A DNA stretch of 5,298 nt from JBJXGC01 sp046154545 (GTDB taxonomy: Bacteria > Chloroflexota > Dehalococcoidia > Tepidiformales > Tepidiformaceae), in NCBI GenBank assembly GCA_046154545.1, contig JBJXGC010000278.1:1-5298 (forward strand), in the 5' to 3' direction. The position numbers were made by a program, and so were the translations under genes. Positions within the stretch are counted from its first letter, which is position 1. The number at the start of each line of letters is the position of its first letter. Positions 1 to 5,298 of the stretch are shown here, one piece after another. Under the pieces are notes generated by a model. The model did not search any database and was not told the DNA's origin. It saw only the letters and a program-made list of their open reading frames with translations.

Positions 1-231
1 GGGCTCGCCGTGGTGGCTGGCAACGCATTCATCGAGGAGTGTCTGAAGCGGCACGTCCGGCCGGCCTGGACATGTGCATCTGAGAACGTCGCCTCGGCCC
101 GCACAGCGGCCCGGCTGGGCTTCAGGCCGCTTCGCACGGTGACGGGGTTTACCATTGCCGATCACCCCAGGATCGAGGCGGGCCGCTGGCTGGGCCTGTC
201 CGGCGGGGAAGCCCCGGATCCCACAGCTTGA
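1..231 (+). CDS. GNAT-family N-acetyltransferase, C-terminal fragment (cut by window edge)
   Basis: The reading frame is open from base 1 and ends at TGA 229-231, giving 76 visible residues; the N-terminal part lies outside the window, so no start can be chosen. The visible part looks like the last half of a GNAT fold: a helix ending in FIEECL, a P-x-W-x-C strand (residues 21-25), then E-N-x-x-S (28-32) leading to A-x-R-L-G-F (36-41), the usual signature at the acetyl-CoA-proximal end of GNAT enzymes. The CL-x(5)-P-x-W-x-C arrangement resembles the ZmaR-like GNAT subgroup. GNAT enzymes transfer an acetyl group from acetyl-CoA to an amine; the substrate cannot be told from this fragment. It is followed by an AT-rich gap with its own promoter, so it is probably not co-transcribed with the genes downstream. 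The family is fairly sure, the substrate unknown. Confidence 0.75.
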   Translation, partial: GLAVVAGNAFIEECLKRHVRPAWTCASENVASARTAARLGFRPLRTVTGFTIADHPRIEAGRWLGLSGGEAPDPTA

Positions 232-236
232 TTTGA

Positions 237-265
237 TTGACTTTATTATGTCCGGCGATTACACT
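237..265 (+). promoter_or_regulatory. Candidate sigma70-type promoter for the xer transcript
   Basis: TTGACT (237-242) lies 17 bases before TACACT (260-265). That is 5 of 6 matches to the -35 consensus, 4 of 6 to the -10, and the optimal spacer. It sits in a stretch (231-300) of about 60 % A+T, unlike the GC-rich genes around it, directly after the stop of the acetyltransferase. Transcription would start near 272 and give a leader of about 240 bases before the recombinase start. Calling it functional is inference; the match could be chance in AT-rich DNA. Confidence 0.45.
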
Positions 266-299
266 CAGCCGGGGCATTACAAAGATGTATTTTGATCGT

Positions 300-426
300 A
301 AGGGAACACCCTTGAAAGCGCTCGCTTCCGGGCTCAGTCGCGGGCGTCACAGGGTCGGCCCGGTGACCAGCCCTATGGCGTTATGTGGTTTCCCCTAGCT
401 CGCATCTTCACACTGCGCCGAAGCTA
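300..426 (+). other. Possible structured 5' leader upstream of the recombinase
   Basis: This non-coding stretch contains nested complementary segments. GGGAA (302-306) can pair with TTCCC (390-394), and CAC (307-309) with GTG (385-387). Inside that, GGGCT (330-334) can pair with AGCCC (369-373), GTCAC (346-350) with GTGAC (363-367), and GGG (352-354) with CCC (359-361) closed by a TCGG tetraloop. A separate hairpin follows: TAGCTCGCA (396-404) against TGCG (414-417) and AGCTA (422-426), with a 4-base bulge. A small competing hairpin AAGGG/CCCTT lies at 300-313. No run of T follows any stem, so none is a canonical intrinsic terminator. I do not recognise a known riboswitch, SRP RNA, 6S or tRNA. 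In GC-rich DNA such pairings can arise by chance. Confidence 0.25.
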
Positions 427-500
427 AATCGATAGACACTCCGAAGTGACGATGCATATCATGTGCCGATTCCCGGGCCATCTGGGTCGCGGGATGAAAC

Positions 501-506
501 GAGGAA
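501..506 (+). promoter_or_regulatory. Ribosome binding site that decides the recombinase start
   Basis: GAGGAA lies 7 bases before ATG 514. The alternative in-frame GTG at 463 has no Shine-Dalgarno-like sequence upstream and would add 17 residues (P, G, R and K rich) not expected in the family, so ATG 514 is preferred. Confidence 0.75.
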
Positions 507-513
507 GCGCCAT

Positions 514-1413
514 ATGGACGACTCTGTCGCGCAGTTTTTGAACTTCCTTTCGGTCGAGAAAAACGCATCACACAATACGATTGCGGCCTACCGGAACGAC
601 CTCGCCCAGTTCGACCGCTTCGCACGCGGAGCGAGCGAGGCCAGCGGCTGGAAGGGCATCACGGGTGCCGGTGTTATCGCCTTTCTGGAGGACCTGAGGG
701 CGCGGGCCTACAAGGACGCGACCGTCGCCCGGAAAGTGGCCGCGGTCAAATCGTTCTTCGGGTTTCTTTGCGCCGAGGGCATGGTCGATGTGGACCCCAC
801 GGAGCAGCTGAAGTCGCCCCAGGTGGGGAAGACCTTGCCCCGCGCCCTGAGCATCGCCGAGGTGGACGAGCTGCTCGAACAGCCGTCCCGGCGGAGCACA
901 CCCGAGTCCCAGCGCGACAAGGCGATGCTCGAACTGCTCTACGGCACAGGCCTCCGCGTGACCGAACTGGTGACGCTCGACCTGAACGACATCGCCCTCG
1001 AAAGCGACCCGGTGACCGTCCGCTGCACCGGCAAGGGCGAGCGCGAGCGGATCCTGCCCCTGGCGCAGCGGCCGGTCGATGAGCTGAGGCAGTACATCTT
1101 CAAGGTGCGGCCAAGGCTCGTCCGCAATCGCCGGGAACCGGCCCTCTTCGTCAACCGCCGGGGAGAGCGGCTGACGCGGCAGGGCTTCTGGCTGATCCTG
1201 AAGAACTACGCAAAGGATGCCCAGCTGGACAAGACGATCACTCCCCACACGCTGCGCCACACCTACGCGACCCACATGATCTCGGGCGGCATGCCGTTGC
1301 GGAACGTGCAGGACGCGCTTGGCCATGCCAGCATCTCCACCACCCAGATCTATACGCAGCTCAGCACCACTCAGAAGCGGGCTGCGTACGACAAGGCGCA
1401 CCCGCGAGCCTGA
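514..1413 (+). CDS. xerD: Site-specific tyrosine recombinase XerC/XerD
   Basis: A 299-residue protein, the usual length for Xer recombinases, which cut and rejoin DNA at dif sites to resolve chromosome dimers, normally with FtsK at the division septum. Residues 1-90 form the SAM-like N-terminal core-binding domain (N-T-x-x-x-Y-x-x-D-L at 21-30). Residues about 108-299 form the catalytic domain. All active-site residues are visible: R148 in GTGLR, K174 in GKGER, H245 and R248 in PHTLRH, H271 in LGHASISTTQ, and the nucleophile Y280 in QIYT. The protein ends in AHPRA, the tail typical of chromosomal Xer proteins rather than phage integrases. XerC and XerD are hard to separate: the TRQGFW block is XerD-like and the YDKAHPRA end XerC-like, so the symbol is a best guess. 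The gene has its own upstream promoter candidate and is followed after 53 bases by the HD protein gene, probably on the same transcript. Codon use matches the neighbours, with no sign of transfer. Confidence 0.92.
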   Translation: MDDSVAQFLNFLSVEKNASHNTIAAYRNDLAQFDRFARGASEASGWKGITGAGVIAFLEDLRARAYKDATVARKVAAVKSFFGFLCAEGMVDVDPTEQLKSPQVGKTLPRALSIAEVDELLEQPSRRSTPESQRDKAMLELLYGTGLRVTELVTLDLNDIALESDPVTVRCTGKGERERILPLAQRPVDELRQYIFKVRPRLVRNRREPALFVNRRGERLTRQGFWLILKNYAKDAQLDKTITPHTLRHTYATHMISGGMPLRNVQDALGHASISTTQIYTQLSTTQKRAAYDKAHPRA

Positions 1414-1440
1414 CGACCGGGCATTAACGGACCGCGAACG

Positions 1441-1488
1441 GCCGGGAGACCCGGCGGAGGTAGTCCATGTCCCCGCCGGCCGGTCTCC
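1441..1488 (+). promoter_or_regulatory. Strong Shine-Dalgarno with two mutually exclusive hairpins around the HD-gene start
   Basis: GGAGGT (1456-1461) lies 5 bases before ATG 1467. In-frame TAG at 1461-1463 rules out any longer upstream start. Two alternative RNA structures can be drawn. Hairpin A is GCCGGG (1441-1446) with CCCGGC (1450-1455) around AGA, ending exactly before the Shine-Dalgarno and leaving it free. Hairpin B is GGAGACC (1445-1451) with GGTCTCC (1482-1488) plus CGGCGG (1452-1457) with CCGCCG (1473-1478), with a 3-base bulge. B pairs the first two bases of the Shine-Dalgarno and puts the start codon in a 15-base loop. The ribosome site is sure; a switching role is inference. 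Confidence 0.5.
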
Positions 1489-2375
1489 TCGCGGCACTCG
1501 CTGATCCTGACCCGGCAGGCGCCCTGCGCGACCTTGACGCCGATGGGCGGCTGACGCCCTTCTTCCCAGAACTGGAGGCCGGGCGTGGCTTCGTCCAGCC
1601 GGTCCGCCACCATTACGACGTGCTCGGCCACAACCTGGCGGCGGTGGCTGCACTGGGGGACGCCCTCGGCCTCAGCAGCGCGGGCGTCGCGCTGCGGGAA
1701 ACCCTCGGCTGGATGGACATGGACGAGGCCCTCGGCGGCGAGATTGACGGCCTGCCTGTGCGGCTGCTGCTTCGCCTGAGCACCCTCCTCCACGACGTCG
1801 GGAAGCCCGCCCAGGCGACGTATGTCGATGGCGCGCTCAAGTTCCCGAGGCACGGGCCGCGGGGCGCGGAGATGATGCGCGAACGGCTGCCGGAGCTCGG
1901 CTTCGGGCCGGCCGCCACGGACTTCGTGGCGAGGATGATCCGCTATCACCTGCGTCCGGGTGAGTTGGTGAAGGCCTGGCCACCGACCGACCATGCCATC
2001 CGGCGGTTCGTGAACGACCTCGATGGCCGCGTGTTGCCGTTGATGCTCGTAAACCTGGCTGACGGGTGGGCGACCCGCGGCCCGGGGTACACGGAGGAGA
2101 ACTTCCGGCGCCACTGCGGCTTCGTGAATTATGTCGCGGCCCGGGCCTGGGCCGTCGTCCAGCCCGGCGACCCGCCGCTGGTCACGGGCGAAGAACTGAT
2201 GACGACGTTCGACCTGGAGGGTGGACGGACCCTGGGGACTGTGCTGAAGGCGGTCCGGGCCGCCCAGGACGGCGGCCACGTGCGCGACCGGGAGGCTGCC
2301 CTCGCGCTGGCGCGTGAACTCCTGGCCGACGGGCGGCCGGACGACGCTGCCACTCCGCACACTCACGGCAGGTAA
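1467..2375 (+). CDS. Stand-alone HD-domain phosphohydrolase resembling the body half of CCA-adding enzyme
   Basis: A 302-residue protein. The HD metal-site pattern is complete: H48-H49-x-D51-x(3)-H55, then LLHDVGKP with H109-D110, H129 in FPRHGPRGA, H161 in RYHLRPG, and D199 in NLADGWATRG. The frame around it is that of tRNA nucleotidyltransferases/poly(A) polymerases: L-T-P-F-F-P-E-L at 29-36 (neck region) and, near the C-terminus, P-L-V-T-G-E-E-L-M (237-245) followed by G-x-x-L-G-x-V-L and D-R-E-A-A (274-278), the tRNA-contacting tail region of that family. What is missing is the N-terminal head with the G-S-x-D-x-R/K catalytic motif, normally about 150 or more residues. The strong Shine-Dalgarno and the in-frame stop at 1461 show this is the native start, not a wrong call. 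It therefore cannot add CCA; a phosphatase or phosphodiesterase action on nucleotides or RNA ends is inferred from the intact HD site, substrate unknown. Likely co-transcribed with the recombinase upstream. Confidence 0.8.
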   Translation: MSPPAGLLAALADPDPAGALRDLDADGRLTPFFPELEAGRGFVQPVRHHYDVLGHNLAAVAALGDALGLSSAGVALRETLGWMDMDEALGGEIDGLPVRLLLRLSTLLHDVGKPAQATYVDGALKFPRHGPRGAEMMRERLPELGFGPAATDFVARMIRYHLRPGELVKAWPPTDHAIRRFVNDLDGRVLPLMLVNLADGWATRGPGYTEENFRRHCGFVNYVAARAWAVVQPGDPPLVTGEELMTTFDLEGGRTLGTVLKAVRAAQDGGHVRDREAALALARELLADGRPDDAATPHTHGR

Positions 2376-2507
2376 ACGCACCTCGGCCGGCCAGAAGCGC
2401 CAGGGCCAGCCCTCGGCCGCAACGACGCCAGGTGCTGTCCGGGGCGGTGAGCGTCACGGGGATAGTCTTCGGGTTGCCGGTCGAGGGCGAGCTTGCGACA
2501 GGCGCTG

Positions 2508-2536
2508 TGGACGATTGCCAGGTGCCGCCATACCAT
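2508..2536 (+). promoter_or_regulatory. Weak candidate promoter for yajC-secD-secF
   Basis: TGGACG (2508-2513) and TACCAT (2531-2536) are 17 bases apart, each with 4 of 6 consensus matches. The position, about 50 bases before yajC, suits a promoter for the sec operon, but the match is modest and may be chance. Confidence 0.22.
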
Positions 2537-2576
2537 CGCTGACAGGGCCCACCGTCTGCGAAGGCGCCGCCCTGCC

Positions 2577-2585
2577 GAGGGAGAG
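2577..2585 (+). promoter_or_regulatory. Ribosome binding site of yajC
   Basis: The purine run GAGGGAGAG ends 5 bases before ATG 2591, with GGGAG at 7-base spacing. It supports ATG 2591 over the second in-frame ATG at 2600. Confidence 0.65.
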
Positions 2586-2590
2586 CCGAT

Positions 2591-2941
2591 ATGGCTGTCA
2601 TGTGGAGCGTCATCTTCTACACCGTAGCGGCGGTGGCGGCGTTCTACTTTATCCTCTTGCGGCCCGTCCTGAAGAGCCAGAAGGACCAGCGCAAAGCCGT
2701 CCGTGCCCTTCAGATAGGGGACGAGGTGGTGACGACAGGCGGCCTCATCGGCGAAGTGAAAGACATTATCCAGCCGGTCGATGGGCCGACAGAGATCATC
2801 CTTGAAATAGCCCCGAACGTGCGCGTGCGTGCGGTCACGGACGCGATTTCCCGGCGCCTGACCACCCTTGAACCGGCTGAACCGGCCGGCGAGGCGCCCG
2901 GCTCACAGACAGCCCAGGAGGCATCCCAGCCGAGTGCGTAG
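2591..2941 (+). CDS. yajC: Sec translocon accessory subunit YajC
   Basis: A 116-residue single-pass membrane protein that associates with SecD and SecF and through them with the SecYEG channel. Residues about 4-23 form the transmembrane helix, followed directly by the family hallmark L-R-P (23-25) and a basic stretch K-S-Q-K-D-Q-R-K on the cytoplasmic side. The conserved core is G-D-E-V-V-T-T-G-G-L-I-G-E-V (43-56), then a short beta-rich segment with V-R-V-R-A-V (77-82) and A-I-S-R (85-88), as in typical YajC. Residues 92-116 are a Pro/Ala/Glu-rich, probably disordered tail. The length is usual for the family (about 90-120). Its 3' end overlaps the start of secD by 8 bases, which points to translational coupling. 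The function of YajC itself in export is modest in studied bacteria; the identification here is firm from motif and position. Confidence 0.95.
   Translation: MAVMWSVIFYTVAAVAAFYFILLRPVLKSQKDQRKAVRALQIGDEVVTTGGLIGEVKDIIQPVDGPTEIILEIAPNVRVRAVTDAISRRLTTLEPAEPAGEAPGSQTAQEASQPSA
2916..2921 (+). promoter_or_regulatory. Shine-Dalgarno for secD inside the end of yajC
   Basis: AGGAGG lies 12 bases before GTG 2934, slightly longer than ideal. It favours GTG 2934 over the in-frame TTG at 2868, which has no ribosome site and would add 22 Arg/Pro-rich residues read from the yajC tail in another frame. No ATG start is available before the first membrane helix. Confidence 0.6.
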
Positions 2942-4382
2942 CCAATCGACGGTCACCCTTTTCATCACAGTGCTCGTGTTGTCCGTGTTCGCGCTCGTCG
3001 TCGTATGGCCGAGCGACCCGAACCGGTATCTGCCGGGCGACTTCTGGCCCCAGGGCCGCGGCATCAAGATCGGAGGTGTCGAGCGGGAGACGATGCGCCT
3101 CGGCCTCGACCTCCGGGGCGGCGCCTACGTCGCCCTCCAGGCCGAATTCCCTCCCGATTACACCGGCGATAAGGCCGAGGCGATCCAGGGCGCGAAGCGC
3201 GTCATCGACAACCGCGTCAACAAGCTTGGCGTGAGCGAAGCGGAAGTGAACATCTCCGGGTCCGACCGGATCGTCGTCCAGCTCCCGGGCACAACCCTGG
3301 CCGACGCCCAGGCCCAGGTGGGCCGGACGGCCGCCCTGAAGTTCATGGTCTACAACGACGCCAGCGTCAAAGTGCCCGCGATCGGTTCGCCGGACGGCAA
3401 GACGCTCTGTCTGCCGCCCGTTTCGGCGACCGAGATCCCGGCAGGCTGCATCGCCATGACGGGCGAACACCTCACCAATGGCACGTTCCCCCAACGCCAG
3501 GGGACCGGCAACCAGGTCGTGTTCGAGACCACGGGCCTCGGCTCGCGGCTGCTCTCACAGATCACGACAAACGCTACCCGCTATGCGGAGGGCGACCCCC
3601 GCCGGCTGCTCGTGATCGACCTCGACGATGTGACGATCTCGTCTGCCAACGTCGTCAGCGTCATCTCAAGTAACGGCGTCATCACGGGCCAGCCGACCTT
3701 CTCGGAAGCGAAGAAGCTGTCCGACCTCCTGAACAGCGGTGCCCTCCCGATCCCCCTCAAAACCATCCAGGCGAACGAAGTGAGCGCGACGCTGGGCGAA
3801 GACTCGGTCGTCGATTCCGTGCACGCCGGCGAGATAGGGCTGCTGGCGGTGGCGCTCTTCATGATCCTCTACTACCGGCTCCCCGGGCTCGTGGCCGCCC
3901 TCGCCCTCGGCGTCTACACGGCGCTCACGCTGATGGTCTTCAAGCTCTGGCCGGTGACGCTGACCCTCTCCGGCATCGCCGCCTTCGTGCTCTCCGTAGG
4001 CATGGCGGTCGATGCGAACATCCTGATCTTCGAGCGGATGAAAGAGGAGTTGCGGCGTGGCCACACGCTCAACCGGGCGATCGACCTCGGGTTCGCCCGG
4101 GCCTGGACGTCCATCCGGGATTCGAACGTTTCGACGCTCATCACCTGTCTCATCCTCTACTGGTTCGGCAGCCAATTCGGGACCAACCTGGTGAAGGGAT
4201 TCGCACTGACGCTGGCGCTGGGCGTGCTCGTCAGCATGTTCTCGGCCATCACCGTGACGCGGACGTTCCTCAAGATGATCGTGGGGACGCCGTTCGCGCG
4301 GAACCACTGGCTCTGGAACGCGGAGGAGCGCAAGACGCGGAGCGCCCCCTCCCGCGCAGCCGAAAGCGAGAGTGGCTCCTGA
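2934..4382 (+). CDS. secD: Protein translocase subunit SecD
   Basis: A 482-residue inner-membrane protein that, with SecF, uses the proton-motive force to pull exported proteins off the outer face of SecYEG. Residues about 7-25 are the first membrane helix. The large extracytoplasmic P1 region follows, with L-G-L-D-L-R-G-G (56-63), R-V-I-D-N-R-V-N-K-L-G-V (89-100), R-I-V-V-Q-L-P-G (112-119) and, before the membrane part, S-G-A-L-P-I-P-L (268-275). Five more helices lie at roughly 299-314, 317-336, 340-363, 399-413 and 420-447. The fourth helix holds V-G-M-A-V-D-A-N-I-L-I-F-E-R (355-368) with D360, the Asp equivalent to the proton-relay residue of other SecD proteins. The C-terminal tail is Ser/Arg-rich and cytoplasmic. 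Two cysteines, C159 and C172, sit in the P1 region. The start is GTG, overlapping yajC by 8 bases; the stop overlaps the secF start by one base (TGATG). Confidence 0.95.
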   Translation: MRSQSTVTLFITVLVLSVFALVVVWPSDPNRYLPGDFWPQGRGIKIGGVERETMRLGLDLRGGAYVALQAEFPPDYTGDKAEAIQGAKRVIDNRVNKLGVSEAEVNISGSDRIVVQLPGTTLADAQAQVGRTAALKFMVYNDASVKVPAIGSPDGKTLCLPPVSATEIPAGCIAMTGEHLTNGTFPQRQGTGNQVVFETTGLGSRLLSQITTNATRYAEGDPRRLLVIDLDDVTISSANVVSVISSNGVITGQPTFSEAKKLSDLLNSGALPIPLKTIQANEVSATLGEDSVVDSVHAGEIGLLAVALFMILYYRLPGLVAALALGVYTALTLMVFKLWPVTLTLSGIAAFVLSVGMAVDANILIFERMKEELRRGHTLNRAIDLGFARAWTSIRDSNVSTLITCLILYWFGSQFGTNLVKGFALTLALGVLVSMFSAITVTRTFLKMIVGTPFARNHWLWNAEERKTRSAPSRAAESESGS

Positions 4383-5298
4383 TGATCGACTTTGCGGGCA
4401 AGCGTTGGTGGTATCTGAGCACGTCGCTGATATTGTTCATCGCCGCGGCCGTCTCCCTCGGCATCTTCAATTTGAGGCCAGGGATCGAGTTCACCTCAGG
4501 CTCCTCGTTCACGTTCGAATTCACCGAAAAGACCGTGCAACAGGGCGAGCTGCGGTCAGCGATGGCGGACCTCGGCCATAGCGACGCGCGGATCCAGGGC
4601 TCGGGGAGCAACACCTTCCTCTTCCGGACGCGCGAGCTGGAGAGCACCCAGCCGGTCATCCCCGTGGACGGCGCCGGGCCCCAGCTCCAGCCTGAAGGCG
4701 AAATCGACACCATCCAGGCCGCCCTCTGCACGACGTTCGGGAAGACCGGAGAAGACGGGACGTGCACGGGCATCAACCGGAAGGACTTCTCGACGGTATC
4801 CGAGACGGTTTCGACGGAGATCGCCCAGAAAGCCACCTACGCCGTGATCGCGGCGGCCGTCTTCATCCTGCTCTATATCGCCTTCGCCTTCCGCGGGCTC
4901 GGATTGCGGCGCGGTTTCAAGTTTGGGGCAGCCGCCATCATCGCCGTGCTCCACGACGCCTTCCTCGTCCTGGGCATCTTCGCGGCGCTCGGCCACTTCA
5001 ACCACACCGAAGTCGATACAGCCTTCATCACGGCCATCCTGACCGTCATCGGCTTCTCCGTGCACGACACAATTGTGGTGTTCGACCGCATCCGGGAGAC
5101 CCTCACCCACGACCCCTACATCCCGTTCGAGGAGGCCGTGAACGCGAGCATGACGGAGACGCTGGCGCGTTCCATCAACACGTCGTTCGTCGTCGTGCTC
5201 ACCGTCGTCGCGATGCTCCTGATCGGCGGCGTGACTATCCGCAACTTCCTGCTCGTACTCCTCATCGGCATCGTCAGCGGGACCTATTCGAGTATCGC
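4382..5298 (+). CDS. secF: Protein translocase subunit SecF, 3' end cut by window edge
   Basis: The frame opens at ATG 4382, sharing its A with the secD stop, and stays open to the end of the window: 305 whole codons plus two bases. Only a weak GAGAG (4368-4372) precedes the start, so translation is probably coupled to secD. Helix 1 is at residues about 11-28, followed by G-I-E-F-T-S-G (34-40), the SecF form of the R-P-G-I-D-F-T-G-G entry to the periplasmic domain. That domain runs to about 150 and carries C116 and C128. Helices 2-5 lie at about 152-170, 181-203, 211-234 and 266-283. Family motifs are V-L-H-D (189-192), E-V-D-T-A-F-I-T-A-I-L-T (210-221), V-H-D-T-I-V-V-F-D-R-I-R-E (227-239) with the proton-relay Asp at D229, and S-M-T-E-T-L-A-R-S-I-N-T-S (256-268). 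Helix 6 begins at about 287 and is cut. SecF pairs with SecD in proton-driven protein export. Confidence 0.95.
   Translation, partial: MIDFAGKRWWYLSTSLILFIAAAVSLGIFNLRPGIEFTSGSSFTFEFTEKTVQQGELRSAMADLGHSDARIQGSGSNTFLFRTRELESTQPVIPVDGAGPQLQPEGEIDTIQAALCTTFGKTGEDGTCTGINRKDFSTVSETVSTEIAQKATYAVIAAAVFILLYIAFAFRGLGLRRGFKFGAAAIIAVLHDAFLVLGIFAALGHFNHTEVDTAFITAILTVIGFSVHDTIVVFDRIRETLTHDPYIPFEEAVNASMTETLARSINTSFVVVLTVVAMLLIGGVTIRNFLLVLLIGIVSGTYSSI

Larger units (their letters stand above)
2376..2590 (+). other. Non-coding gap between the HD gene and yajC
   Basis: 215 bases with no convincing gene or tRNA. It holds two short direct repeats: CCTCGGCCG at 2381-2389 and 2411-2419, and GCCAGGTGC at 2427-2435 and 2517-2525. 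A weak promoter candidate and the yajC ribosome site lie at its 3' end. I see no hairpin plus T-run that would end the upstream transcript. Confidence 0.5.

Noticed and set aside
300..313. AAGGG-AACA-CCCTT hairpin as a terminator for the acetyltransferase gene.
   Set aside because: The stem is only 5 bp and no T-run follows.
285..398. Small 37-codon open frame in the leader (ATG 285 to TAG 396-398).
   Set aside because: No convincing Shine-Dalgarno, no recognisable motif, and a frame this short is expected by chance in GC-rich DNA.
442..469. Possible dif site beside the recombinase (central TGCATA followed by TCATGTG).
   Set aside because: Only the centre and a few bases of the right arm resemble known dif sites; the left arm does not match, and dif is usually far from xer genes.
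568..1653. Long minus-strand open frame opposite the recombinase.
   Set aside because: It is antisense to a protein with a full catalytic motif set; long antisense frames are common in GC-rich genes.
1371..2381. 336-codon minus-strand open frame opposite the HD gene.
   Set aside because: Low-complexity Arg/Pro/Gly-rich product with no family motif, exactly mirroring a recognised gene with a strong ribosome site.
2314..2805. Plus-strand open frame bridging the HD gene, the gap and yajC.
   Set aside because: Arg/Gly-rich translation with no motif; it overlaps two well-supported genes in another frame.
2868..2933. N-terminal extension of SecD from TTG 2868.
   Set aside because: The added residues are Arg/Pro-rich, lie inside the yajC coding region in another frame, and have no ribosome site; GTG 2934 places the first membrane helix at the N-terminus as in the family.
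4556..5110. Minus-strand open frame of 184 codons opposite secF.
   Set aside because: The plus strand encodes clear SecF motifs here; the antisense product is acidic low-complexity and motif-free.

Overview
This 5.3 kb, GC-rich window reads as ordinary bacterial chromosome, with every gene on the + strand. Strong GGAGG-type ribosome sites, high G/C at third codon positions and the style of the SecD, SecF and Xer proteins suggest a high-GC Chloroflexota-like lineage. That placement is inference from sequence style; no rRNA or other marker in the window fixes it.

Layout: (1) bases 1-231 hold the C-terminal end of a GNAT-type N-acetyltransferase cut by the window edge. (2) Bases 232-513 are non-coding and relatively AT-rich at the 5' side. 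They carry a good sigma70-like promoter (237-265) and a roughly 240-base leader with nested complementary segments. (3) Bases 514-1413 encode a full-length XerC/XerD tyrosine recombinase with the complete catalytic set R-K-H-R-H-Y. (4) Bases 1467-2375 encode an HD-domain protein that matches the 'body' half of CCA-adding enzymes/poly(A) polymerases but lacks the nucleotidyltransferase head. Its start is fixed by a strong Shine-Dalgarno and an in-frame stop just upstream. (5) Bases 2376-2590 are a non-coding gap with only a weak candidate promoter. (6) Bases 2591-5298 are the yajC-secD-secF operon of the Sec translocon accessory complex. The genes are tightly overlapped, and secF runs off the 3' edge about 30 residues short of a usual family length.

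Functionally, yajC, secD and secF form one unit: SecD and SecF use the proton-motive force to finish export of proteins across the membrane after SecA/SecYEG, and YajC is their small membrane partner. XerC/D resolves chromosome dimers and is an unrelated housekeeping activity. The lone HD phosphohydrolase has no assignable substrate. The most interesting points are the headless CCA-enzyme-like HD protein, the alternative hairpins around its start codon, and the candidate structured leader before the recombinase. I see no mobile element, CRISPR array, tRNA or rRNA gene, and no clearly new multi-gene system.
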